Shown here piece after piece: positions 9,050 to 16,952 of a DNA stretch of 64,000 bases. A model generated the notes under the pieces. That model saw only the letters and a list, made by a program, of their open reading frames with translations. It had not been told where the DNA came from and did not search any database. Both the position numbers and the translations under genes were made by a program. The number at the start of each line of letters is the position of its first letter. Within the stretch, counting starts at the first letter, position 1. Source of the DNA: CAYFWF01 sp964346815 (GTDB taxonomy: Bacteria > Acidobacteriota > Aminicenantia > Aminicenantales > Aminicenantaceae); contig CAYFWF010000068.1 in the NCBI GenBank assembly GCA_964346815.1, positions 248,001-312,000 on the forward strand. The letters are read 5' to 3'.

Positions 9050-9835
9050 TTACTTAAGGAAATTTTTCTTTTCGATTTCCTCCATCCTTTCCTGAGCCTT
9101 TTCAGCGAAATCGCTTTGGGGATAGTCGGATATCAATTTTGTGAAAAAGGGAACACTCTCCTCGGTCTGATTTGATCGATAATAAGAATCTCCCAGAAAA
9201 AAGAAGACCTCATCCAGTTTCGAGAATGATGGGTACTTCGATAAGATCTCCTTCAGCCTGTCGATTGTCGCTCTATATGCTCTCCTTTTGTAATAGAGCT
9301 TCGCTATCCCCAAGCTGTGCTCGGCCAACCGCTGCTCGCATACCTTGATTTTCTCTCGAGCCATAGTGGCTTCCTCACTCAGAGGATACTTATTGACGAC
9401 TTGCCTAAATTCTGCAAGAGCTTGTTCGGTTTTTGTCTGATCCCTGCCGGGCTTCAGGGATTTTTCAAAAAAAGTCATGGCGATCTGATACTGTGCGTAG
9501 GGAGCAGAAGGACTCAAGGGAAAAAGCGAAATGAATTCCCGGTATTCTGAAGCGGCAAGGATCATGCTGCCTTCATCGCCCTGGTGAAAATAGGAATCTG
9601 CTATGGCCAGTTTTGCCCGCTGCGCATAAAAGCTTTTGGGGAAAGAATCGATCACCTGCCTGAGATAGAGACGGGCCTTTTCCGGATCTTTTTTGATGAA
9701 TTGTTCGCCCATCTTGAATAGCGCTTCATCAGAGGAAGCGATTTCGGGATCGATTTCTAGCTGCTGTTTTTTGCACACGGGATTCAAAATCAGGACCATG
9801 AGCAGGAGTCCAAGAAAAAATATTTGTTTTTTCAT
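9050..9835 (-). CDS. BamD/YfiO-like outer-membrane assembly lipoprotein (TPR)
   Basis: A periplasmic TPR protein resembling BamD, the lipoprotein that helps BamA insert barrels in the outer membrane. The ATG at 9835 has AAGGA 5 nt upstream; the in-frame ATG at 9853 lies inside the preceding gene. The signal peptide ends at Cys21 (LNPVCKK), an atypical lipobox. About five TPR-like repeats follow, with motifs such as SDEALFKMGEQFIKKDPEKA, FPKSFYAQRAKLAIADSYF and YPQSDFAEKAQERMEEIE. At 261 residues it matches BamD-type proteins. Generic YbgF/TPR lipoproteins look alike, so the exact role is inferred from the fold and from the barrel gene next door. Confidence 0.75.
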   Translation of the reverse strand: MKKQIFFLGLLLMVLILNPVCKKQQLEIDPEIASSDEALFKMGEQFIKKDPEKARLYLRQVIDSFPKSFYAQRAKLAIADSYFHQGDEGSMILAASEYREFISLFPLSPSAPYAQYQIAMTFFEKSLKPGRDQTKTEQALAEFRQVVNKYPLSEEATMAREKIKVCEQRLAEHSLGIAKLYYKRRAYRATIDRLKEILSKYPSFSKLDEVFFFLGDSYYRSNQTEESVPFFTKLISDYPQSDFAEKAQERMEEIEKKNFLK

Positions 9836-9843
9836 TTTTTCCT

Positions 9844-10806
9844 TTACTTCCATCTATCCTTTGTTAGGGATTGAATCCATTCCCATTCTTCTCCCAATCC
9901 ATCTTCGAGAGAAGTCCGGGGAGTGTAGTTTAAATCTCTCTTGGCCTTAGTGATATCGGCAAAAGTATGGAGCACATCCCCTTTTTGGCCCTCTTGATAT
10001 TTTATGTGAATCTTCTTTTGGCAAATCTTTTCAAAAATTGGAATGAGATCCGCCAATTTTCTTCGTGTTCCACCTCCCACATTATAAGCGTCACCTGTGT
10101 TTCCACTTTCAATAGACGATAAAATGGCATCGATAATGTCATCGATATAGGTAAAATCTCTTGTTTGCTGGCCGTCTCCATAGATGGTTATTTCCTTGCC
10201 TTGAGCTATGGATTTAAAGAACTTGTGAAAGGCCATATCCGGACGCTGACCGGGCCCGTACACGGTGAAGAATCTCAGTGATATGCATGGAACTCCGAAA
10301 TTTTTATAATACAGAAAACAGAGATTCTCTGCCGCCAGCTTGGTAACACCATACGGAGAAAAGGGTTTCAGTGAACTCGATTCCTCCATCGGGAGTTGGG
10401 GGCATAATCCGTAAACGGAAGAAGAAGAGCCATAGATGAATCTCTGTATCGACACGGATTTTGCGGCTTCGAGGAGTTTCTGAGTGGCTTCGATGTTGTT
10501 TCTCGTATAAATTGAAAAATTCTCTCCCCAGCTTGCTCTGACTCCGGGTTGTGCGGCCAGATGAAATACGATATCGGTCCTTTCCAGCATCTTTTTAAGG
10601 TCCAATTGAAGAATATCTTCGGGAATAAATTCGAATTCGCTCTGAGCGAGGAGAGGACGAAGATTCAAGTCCTTTATCCATTTGGGATAAAAATCCGTAA
10701 AGGAATCTACTCCATATACACGTGCGCCATTTTGGAGGAGCCTGTTACAGAGATGAGAACCGATGAATCCAGCTGCTCCGGTAACGAGGAAATTCAGGGG
10801 CGTCAT
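9844..10806 (-). CDS. NAD-dependent epimerase/dehydratase (UDP-glucuronate/UDP-glucose 4-epimerase type)
   Basis: Extended short-chain dehydrogenase of 320 residues acting on nucleotide sugars. The Rossmann glycine motif TGAAGFIG is at residues 9-16, DIVFHLAAQPGVR is typical of UDP-glucuronate 4-epimerases, the SSSSVYG active-site Ser/Thr stretch is present, and the catalytic YxxxK is in SPYGVTKLAAEN. GDGQQTRDFTYIDD matches the sugar-binding end of the family. It starts exactly at the stop of the PASTA gene and ends 8 bp before the BamD-like start, so it is translationally packed in the operon. Probable role: surface polysaccharide precursor synthesis. Confidence 0.88.
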   Translation of the reverse strand: MTPLNFLVTGAAGFIGSHLCNRLLQNGARVYGVDSFTDFYPKWIKDLNLRPLLAQSEFEFIPEDILQLDLKKMLERTDIVFHLAAQPGVRASWGENFSIYTRNNIEATQKLLEAAKSVSIQRFIYGSSSSVYGLCPQLPMEESSSLKPFSPYGVTKLAAENLCFLYYKNFGVPCISLRFFTVYGPGQRPDMAFHKFFKSIAQGKEITIYGDGQQTRDFTYIDDIIDAILSSIESGNTGDAYNVGGGTRRKLADLIPIFEKICQKKIHIKYQEGQKGDVLHTFADITKAKRDLNYTPRTSLEDGLGEEWEWIQSLTKDRWK

Positions 10807-11522
10807 TATTTACTGACCTCAAGTGTGATGCGATTTCTTTTCTGAATCTTGGAACCGGGAGGAGGGGACTGATTGATGATTATCCCTGAATCGAGTCCTC
10901 GATAATACCGATAGCGTATGTTGCCGACGTTGAATTCCATGGATTTTAATTGAGCGATGACGCCTGCTGCCTTTTTCCCGATCAAATCAGGCATCAGATA
11001 TCTGACCTCGTGCTGCCCTTGACTGACCAGGAAGCTGATCTGGGCCCCTCTTCCTACTTCTTGGAGGGGGATAGGAGATTGTCCGATTATTTTTCCCGCG
11101 GCATACTTGGAGGTATGCACATGGGAAATCTTGCCTTTTCGCAGTCCGGATTCATTCAAAATCGGATTAATGTTTTGAAGATTTTTCCCTACCATGTCCG
11201 GGACGATGGCTTTTTCTTTACCTGCACTCAGAACGACCTTGACATCCGAATTGAGTTTGACTTTGCTGTCTGCAGGGGGGTCTTGGAAGATGATTTTTCC
11301 CCTTTCATAATGTTCATGAAGCTGAACACCACTGTGGATAAGCTGGATTTTCTTTTGTTCCAGCGATAGTTTCGCTTCATCCAGTGTTTTACCCACAAGG
11401 TCAGGGAGAGTAACCATTTCCCCTTTTAGGGTGATTTGAAAAGAGAGTATGGCACTGAGGAGGAAGATATTGAGGAAGAGCAGTGCGTAAAGAGCGAAGC
11501 TAAAAAGTTTTTTCGTGGGCAT
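10806..11522 (-). CDS. Membrane-anchored protein with three PASTA domains
   Basis: A 238-residue protein with one N-terminal transmembrane helix (about 8-30) followed by three PASTA repeats (about 37-102, 104-170 and 173-238), each with the hallmark (V/M)PDLVGK-type start and QxPPxGxx-type end. PASTA domains bind muropeptides or beta-lactams in PknB kinases and some penicillin-binding proteins. Here there is no kinase or transpeptidase domain, so it is a stand-alone PASTA protein facing the periplasm. No convincing Shine-Dalgarno sequence precedes the ATG at 11522. Confidence 0.88.
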   Translation of the reverse strand: MPTKKLFSFALYALLFLNIFLLSAILSFQITLKGEMVTLPDLVGKTLDEAKLSLEQKKIQLIHSGVQLHEHYERGKIIFQDPPADSKVKLNSDVKVVLSAGKEKAIVPDMVGKNLQNINPILNESGLRKGKISHVHTSKYAAGKIIGQSPIPLQEVGRGAQISFLVSQGQHEVRYLMPDLIGKKAAGVIAQLKSMEFNVGNIRYRYYRGLDSGIIINQSPPPGSKIQKRNRITLEVSK

Positions 11523-11935
11523 TCGTCGACTTTTTCAACATAGTGTAAGAATATCTATACCACAGAATTATAACCAAGTAAACAGCAAAATAGTTACCAA
11601 CAGGGAAGAGAATGAAGGCCTTAATGTTTTTATTCCAGAAGTAATCCTCCTCAGATTCTCTGGCTTTTGCTTGAGTACATGTCCGGGAGAATCGACGGAG
11701 ACGGCGAAGCATCTTGATTGCTGTCAAACCAAAAGACTTTCTATCAGCTTTTGGGAATGGTTTTGCTCGACACCCGGAATGCCCGGATTAGGTTGGGTCT
11801 GATTCTTCGATAGTCGCTTCAGCAATCCTCAAAAGCCGCATTTATCATATAAGATACTTCCCATAGAAGAATTGGATTTGCTGGGCTCAAATGATTGATC
11901 TATAATAAGAAGGCTCTGAGGAAAGGAGGTCCGCG
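11523..11935. other. Intergenic region between divergent units
   Basis: This 413-bp stretch separates the minus-strand PASTA operon from threonine aldolase. Apart from the promoter at 11878-11906 I see no convincing gene. A 75-codon minus-strand reading frame (11727-11500) overlaps the PASTA start and lacks a ribosome-binding site, so I do not call it. No tRNA-like cloverleaf could be found. Confidence 0.6.
11878..11906 (+). promoter_or_regulatory. Sigma-70-type promoter for threonine aldolase
   Basis: TTGCTG (11878-11883), a 17-bp spacer and a perfect TATAAT (11901-11906). The predicted start is near 11913, upstream of the AAAGGAGGT ribosome-binding site at 11922-11930. Confidence 0.5.
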
Positions 11936-12982
11936 TTGAAATCAGAACAGATGACGGAGTACTCGGATTTCAGGAGTGATACGGTCACCCGGCCGACAGA
12001 AAGAATGAGAAAAGCAATGGCTGAAGCCGTGGTGGGGGATGATGTGCTGGGGGATGATCCCACTGTCCAAAAGCTCGAAGATATGGCCGCAAAAATCATG
12101 GGAAAAGAAGCTGGTCTTTTTGTTCCTTCAGGCACGATGGGGAATTCTGTCTCCATCAAAGTCTGGACAAAGGAACTCGAAGAAGTCATCGTGGAATCCC
12201 GGGCACATCTGTATAACATGGAATCCACACATATGACTTTTATTGCCAGAGTGACTCCTCGTCCCCTTCCTTCTGTCCGAGGAGCTATGGATCCTGAGGA
12301 AGTCGAACGAAATGTCCGCAAGCCTTCTGTTCACATCCCTCGCACTTCACTCATCTGCGTGGAGAATACACATAACAATTGGAGTGGAGCCGTCGTTCCT
12401 ATGGAAAATCTTAAAGCCATCAGGGAGATTGCGGACCGCCACGAGCTGAAAATTCATTTTGATGGTGCGCGCATTTTCAATGCCAGCCATGCCTCGGGAA
12501 TTCCGGTCAACGAATTTGCAAAAATTGGAAATTCCCTCATGTTCTGTCTGTCCAAAGGACTTTCAGCTCCTGTGGGATCACTGTTGGTCGGTCCTAAGGA
12601 GTTCATCGAATACGCACGGCGAGTCAGAAAGGCTTTAGGTGGAGGAATGAGGCAGGTGGGAGTTCTGGCAGCAGCAGGAATCGTCGCGCTGTCAGAGATG
12701 GTGGAGAGGCTGAAGGAAGACCATGAGAGGGCAAAAAAGCTGGCCCTGTCCATCGCTGAGCTGCCCGGAATCGAGCTCAAACCCGAATGGATTCAGACGA
12801 ATATCATGATTTTTGGATTCGATCATCCACGGCTCTCTATCCCAGAATTTTTAGCAAAACTACGAGAACATAAAATATTGGCGCTGGCAACCACAGGGGG
12901 TGTACGGTTTGTTACCCATAAGGACGTGGATGATGGGGACATTGATAGGGCTATAGAAGCATTCAAAAAGATCCTTTCCTGA
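11936..12982 (+). CDS. ltaE: Low-specificity L-threonine aldolase
   Basis: PLP enzyme that splits threonine or allo-threonine into glycine and acetaldehyde. It uses a TTG start codon: AAAGGAGGT lies 5 nt upstream of the TTG at 11936, whereas the next ATG (11951) is too far away. The N-terminus FRSDTVTRPTERMRKAM, the GDDVLGDDPTV segment, ENTHNNWSGAVVP, the cofactor Asp in HFDGARIFNA and the Schiff-base Lys in CLSKGLSAPVGS are all canonical. 348 residues is the normal family length. It is a single-gene unit converging with the redox operon at 13009. Confidence 0.95.
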   Translation: MKSEQMTEYSDFRSDTVTRPTERMRKAMAEAVVGDDVLGDDPTVQKLEDMAAKIMGKEAGLFVPSGTMGNSVSIKVWTKELEEVIVESRAHLYNMESTHMTFIARVTPRPLPSVRGAMDPEEVERNVRKPSVHIPRTSLICVENTHNNWSGAVVPMENLKAIREIADRHELKIHFDGARIFNASHASGIPVNEFAKIGNSLMFCLSKGLSAPVGSLLVGPKEFIEYARRVRKALGGGMRQVGVLAAAGIVALSEMVERLKEDHERAKKLALSIAELPGIELKPEWIQTNIMIFGFDHPRLSIPEFLAKLREHKILALATTGGVRFVTHKDVDDGDIDRAIEAFKKILS

Positions 12983-13008
12983 AGTATTCATAAAGACTGC
13001 CGGTCCCA

Positions 13009-14982
13009 TCATTTTTTTAAGGCGAGGCTCTGTTCCACTAACTCTGCGATGTCCCAAATCTTCACCCGCTCCTCCAGGTCTTTGCTTTTGATGGCATCAT
13101 CGAACATGGTCACACAGAAAGGACAGGCAGTGGCAATCCAATCGGCTTCTGTGGCGAGAGCATCCTCGAGACGCTGGATATTGACTCTTTTGCCTATCTT
13201 TTCGTCCATCCACATCCAGCCTCCTCCTGCTCCGCAGCAAAAGGATTTATTCCTGGACCGTTTCATTTCTCTGACTTCGAGTGAGGGGATGGCTTCGAGC
13301 ACATTTCTTGGGGGATCGTATATTTCGCTGTAGCGTCCGAGATAACACGGATCATGAAAGGTCAGCTTTTCTGCCAGTTCCTGTCCAAGTTTCAGATGAC
13401 CAGCCTGGATTTGGCCCTGAAGAAATTCAGCGTGATGGATGACTTCTGCATGATAGCCCAGTTGGGCATATTCATTCTTCAGCGTATTATAGCAATGGGG
13501 ACATGTCGTCAAGATCCTTTTGATTTTGTAGCGGTTGAACGTTTCGATATTGGTTTGAGCGAGGATTTGGTAAAGGTATTCATTGCCAACCCGTCTTGCC
13601 GGGTCTCCACAACACCCCTCTTCCATCCCCAGGATAGAGAATTCTATTCCCAGATGGTTCAAGATTCTTGCCATGGCTGTGGCGACCTTTTTGTTCCGGT
13701 CATCGTAAGAACGGATGCATCCGACAAAGAAGAGATACTGAACATTCTCTCCAGATATTTCGGACATGACAGGGACATTCAGTTCTTCGATCCAATCCGA
13801 ACGGGCTTCATAGCTCAGCCCCCAAGGATTCGAATTTTTTTCAAGGCCTCTGAAAGCCTCCATAAGTTCCTCTGGAAATTTGCTTTCCATCAAGACCTGA
13901 TACCTTCTCAGGTCGATAATTTTATCCACATGTTCCACGTAGACCGGACAGTGCTCCATACAGTTACGGCAGGTCGTACAGGCCCAGAGGACATCTTCAT
14001 CGACGATGTTTCCAACTATGGGAGGGACCGTATCGAGGGAAGATTTCTGTATTTCTGCTCGAAGAACTTTGGGTCCTCTCTCGTGCAGGTGCTTCTTCAA
14101 GTCGAGAATGAGGGTTTTCGGTGAAAGGGGCTTTTCAGTGAGGAAGGCAGGACATTGGTCTTGGCATCTGCCGCACCTCGTACAGGCATCCAGATCAAGG
14201 AGCTGCCTCCATGTGAATTCCTCGATTTTCGATACCCCGAAGCTTTCAGCCTCTTCGTCTTCTAAGTCCATATGGGTAAGAACTCCCTTAGGTCCGGATG
14301 ATCGAAAAATCATGTTGAGCGAAGAGCTGACCATGTGAAACAGCTTGGAATAAGGGATATAAGCGATGAATCCCAGGACGAGAAAAAAGTGGATACGAAA
14401 CGTGAGATGTGCAAGGAAACTCATGTTCGATGGTTTTAAGCTCATACTATTTATGAGCGAAGCTATGATGTTGCCCAAAGGAGCCCAAGCCTGGATGTCG
14501 TCTCCGATGATCGAGAGTCGAAGACTTTCCATAAGAAGTCCTGTGCAGAGGATGAGCAAAAGAAGGATGAGCGTAAAGAGATCTTCGGGTTGGTTGTCCA
14601 AACGCGAAGGGCGGGTGATGTACCGTCTATAGAGAGCAAGAATCAGAAAGGCGATTCCCAGAAGCGCAAGAAGGTCCAGGCAGAGGGAAAGAAGCCGGGC
14701 AAAGAGTCCCGGTACTGTAAACATGAATTGTGCAGCAACGATAACCAAGAAGGGAATGATGATCCCGAGAAAAATAAAGAGATGAATAAGGCCCGGATAT
14801 CTATCCTGAAGAATTCTCCGATGAAGAATCCCTTCCACCAGAAAAGCCTTCAACCGTTCTCTCATATTTTCAGACCTGTCTTCCTTTTGACCAATTTTCC
14901 ACAGGAGAAAGCGTCTCCTCAATCCATAGAAAAAGATACCGAAGCCGAGGAATATGAAGAAAATATCGAAGGTTTTAATCAT
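13009..14982 (-). CDS. Membrane Fe-S oxidoreductase (HdrD/GlpC-like with NarI-like membrane domain)
   Basis: A 657-residue fusion. The first ~230 residues form a NarI-like membrane domain with several helices and likely heme-binding histidines. A ferredoxin module with two 4Fe-4S motifs (CTRCGRCQDQCP and CTTCRNCMEHCP) follows, then two CCG domains (GCIRSY...EEGCCGDPARR...TCPHCYN and HDPCYLGR...CCGAGGG...ACPFCV) as in heterodisulfide reductase subunit D and GlpC. Such proteins move electrons between a soluble or disulfide partner and menaquinone. It is the last gene of the cytochrome/molybdopterin/NrfD operon, 6 bp after the hexaheme cytochrome. The electron donor or acceptor is not known. Confidence 0.85.
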   Translation of the reverse strand: MIKTFDIFFIFLGFGIFFYGLRRRFLLWKIGQKEDRSENMRERLKAFLVEGILHRRILQDRYPGLIHLFIFLGIIIPFLVIVAAQFMFTVPGLFARLLSLCLDLLALLGIAFLILALYRRYITRPSRLDNQPEDLFTLILLLLILCTGLLMESLRLSIIGDDIQAWAPLGNIIASLINSMSLKPSNMSFLAHLTFRIHFFLVLGFIAYIPYSKLFHMVSSSLNMIFRSSGPKGVLTHMDLEDEEAESFGVSKIEEFTWRQLLDLDACTRCGRCQDQCPAFLTEKPLSPKTLILDLKKHLHERGPKVLRAEIQKSSLDTVPPIVGNIVDEDVLWACTTCRNCMEHCPVYVEHVDKIIDLRRYQVLMESKFPEELMEAFRGLEKNSNPWGLSYEARSDWIEELNVPVMSEISGENVQYLFFVGCIRSYDDRNKKVATAMARILNHLGIEFSILGMEEGCCGDPARRVGNEYLYQILAQTNIETFNRYKIKRILTTCPHCYNTLKNEYAQLGYHAEVIHHAEFLQGQIQAGHLKLGQELAEKLTFHDPCYLGRYSEIYDPPRNVLEAIPSLEVREMKRSRNKSFCCGAGGGWMWMDEKIGKRVNIQRLEDALATEADWIATACPFCVTMFDDAIKSKDLEERVKIWDIAELVEQSLALKK

Positions 14983-14988
14983 ATGGAA

Positions 14989-15645
14989 TCATTCCCTATC
15001 TGCGTTTGTGTGGGCTTCTGCAATTTCCTTCATTTTGGCGGTCGGAGCGGCTGGCGTCCATGTTCTCCCTGGTGCCAACATCACATCGTGACAGTTCAAG
15101 CATTTCTGGTTTTTCGGCGGTCCCTGGAATTCTCTGATATGACACTCAAGGCATTCCTGGATCGAGGGTCTGTTTGTCGATCCAGACATGTATTCATGTC
15201 CGGCTGTTCGATGACAGTTGACACACTCCAGATCTTCTTGCCAGTGTATCCGATGGGTGAATTGTATGACTTTCTTTTTGATCTGGTACCCCCATTCTAA
15301 AACATCCTGGTGACATTCCAAACATCTTTGGGAGGTGAGGGAATCATCGGCAAGATATTCAGGGGGAACAAACTGGTCTCTGGCGTGTTTCAGGACATTC
15401 CAGTTGGCAGGGACAATCTTCATCCCCTCTGAGTGGCATTCGTAACAGGTCGTCGAATCGGCGGGGTGTCCGTTCGAATTTTTCCACAAATCGATAAGTT
15501 CTGGATGGCACTGCCGGCAGACTTTATCACTCGTCGCAGAGTATCGGATGAGATAGCCGATTCCTCCACCTGCTATGATCAAGATAAACAGAATCAGAAG
15601 CGAGAGAACGATCCAAAATTGTCTTTTGTGCTTCGGAGCGGACAT
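14989..15645 (-). CDS. Six-heme membrane-anchored cytochrome c (NapC/NirT-like)
   Basis: A 218-residue periplasmic cytochrome with one N-terminal anchor helix (about 9-33). Six CxxCH heme motifs are visible: CRQCH, CYECH, CLECH, CVNCH, CLECH and CLNCH. NapC/NrfH-type cytochromes usually carry four or five hemes, so the sixth makes this closer to the multiheme subunits that accompany NrfD complexes. It lies between the TolB-like gene and the HdrD-like gene with gaps of 1 and 6 bp, so the three are probably co-translated. Confidence 0.9.
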   Translation of the reverse strand: MSAPKHKRQFWIVLSLLILFILIIAGGGIGYLIRYSATSDKVCRQCHPELIDLWKNSNGHPADSTTCYECHSEGMKIVPANWNVLKHARDQFVPPEYLADDSLTSQRCLECHQDVLEWGYQIKKKVIQFTHRIHWQEDLECVNCHRTAGHEYMSGSTNRPSIQECLECHIREFQGPPKNQKCLNCHDVMLAPGRTWTPAAPTAKMKEIAEAHTNADRE

Positions 15646-15646
15646 C

Positions 15647-16939
15647 TTATTTTTGCCGTTGGGTTTCCGTATTCAACAGATAGATTTCAGGTGTTTCTTT
15701 TCCGAGCGGGGGTCCTACAAGAAGGATCTTTTTTCCATCCCGACTCATAAACCGAGGAGCCCAAAAAGCCGGATAGCGCGGGAAGTCCATTGGGACCAAT
15801 CCACGGACATACCCTTGAGTGTTTTCATCGAAGAGTTTCCATTCTCGACCCTTTTCAAGATCAAAGATCATACCATCGTAAATATTTTTATAAAGGATGT
15901 ACCGACCATTGCCTGATAGATCGGCAAACTCGATGCTGGAGACAATCCTGGATTTCAGCTGCTCAAGACCCGATCCATCCGTACGGATCACATATGTCCC
16001 GATTCCCTGCTTTTTCTTCCCTGTGTAGTAAAAAACAACTTTATCTCCCTCCTGGCTCATTTCAGCGAGGCTAAACCAGCGGTCAGCGAAATCGGTGATC
16101 TTTCTTTTTTCGCTGGTCTCCCAATCGTGCACGTAAAGGTCATAGGAGGCCTCGTCTTCAGTGGATTGGGCACCGAACAGGATCAGGCTCCCGGATCCGT
16201 TCATCCCAAAGGCCCAGCCGCCTCCGAGGAGAGGTCGAAGAGGAGGGGAGCGCCATTTCCATTGCTCTCCTTCAAAAACTGGTCCGAGAATGGTTCTTGG
16301 CTCCGGGCGAAGTGTATTCAAAAGAATGACTGCGCTCGCGTTGCCGTAACGGCTGGGACCTGAATGTCCTTTCACCGCACAGGCGACTCGGCTTCCGTCC
16401 CGGCTCAGGGCATAATTGGTCACTCTTTCCCATTCATCCGATTCAAAGTCGAGAGATTCACTATCTTTATCCTGCAGTGATTCTATAGGAAAGGAGATGA
16501 CCCTGAGATCGGTACCGTCTGTGTCGATAACAGCAAGATAATGATCCAGGATGTTCGCAGGCCGGTCTAAGCTCAACGCGAAGATGGCCACTTGGCCGTT
16601 TCCGCTCAAAACCGGAGGTTTCGAGCCCACCAGAAGAGCGATATCCTGAAAGGGAACAGGAGCTTTCAGCTGTCTGTCCCGGAAAAGTTCGGCCTCGGTT
16701 CCGTTTTGGATGTCCATTATCTTTACGGCCTTGGTGATTTCCTCGCCATTTTTTTTCTCGAGCACATAAAGCATTCTTTGACCATCATTGCTCAAGCACG
16801 GATAGGAGGCTGTATCGCTGCCCGAATGGGTCAGTCTTTTTATCCGCCCCTCTTCCAGTGATTGAACGGATGAGAGAGGCGATGCGCTCAGACAGATAAA
16901 GATCGATGCCAAGGAAATGAAAACGATTTTCTTCTTCAT
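15647..16939 (-). CDS. Exported TolB-like beta-propeller protein
   Basis: The start at 16939 (MKKKIVFISLASIFICLSAS) gives a clean signal peptide and a GGGGAG-like ribosome-binding site; a longer frame to 17137 runs into the molybdopterin gene. About 430 residues contain repeated WD40/PD40 blades: SYPCLSNDGQRMLYV, KPPVLSGNGQVAIFAL, TNYALSRDGSRVACAV, FADLSGNGRYILY and APRFMSRDGKKILLVG. These resemble TolB propellers but have no TolB N-terminal domain. Its place inside a respiratory operon is unusual: it could scaffold the periplasmic part of the complex. Function is unknown. Confidence 0.82.
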   Translation of the reverse strand: MKKKIVFISLASIFICLSASPLSSVQSLEEGRIKRLTHSGSDTASYPCLSNDGQRMLYVLEKKNGEEITKAVKIMDIQNGTEAELFRDRQLKAPVPFQDIALLVGSKPPVLSGNGQVAIFALSLDRPANILDHYLAVIDTDGTDLRVISFPIESLQDKDSESLDFESDEWERVTNYALSRDGSRVACAVKGHSGPSRYGNASAVILLNTLRPEPRTILGPVFEGEQWKWRSPPLRPLLGGGWAFGMNGSGSLILFGAQSTEDEASYDLYVHDWETSEKRKITDFADRWFSLAEMSQEGDKVVFYYTGKKKQGIGTYVIRTDGSGLEQLKSRIVSSIEFADLSGNGRYILYKNIYDGMIFDLEKGREWKLFDENTQGYVRGLVPMDFPRYPAFWAPRFMSRDGKKILLVGPPLGKETPEIYLLNTETQRQK

Positions 16940-16952
16940 GTCTCCCCACTTT

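Noticed and set aside
11500..11727. 75-codon minus-strand frame with one hydrophobic helix
   Set aside because: It overlaps the PASTA start, lacks a ribosome-binding site, has no recognisable family and an overlapping plus-strand frame is equally long.
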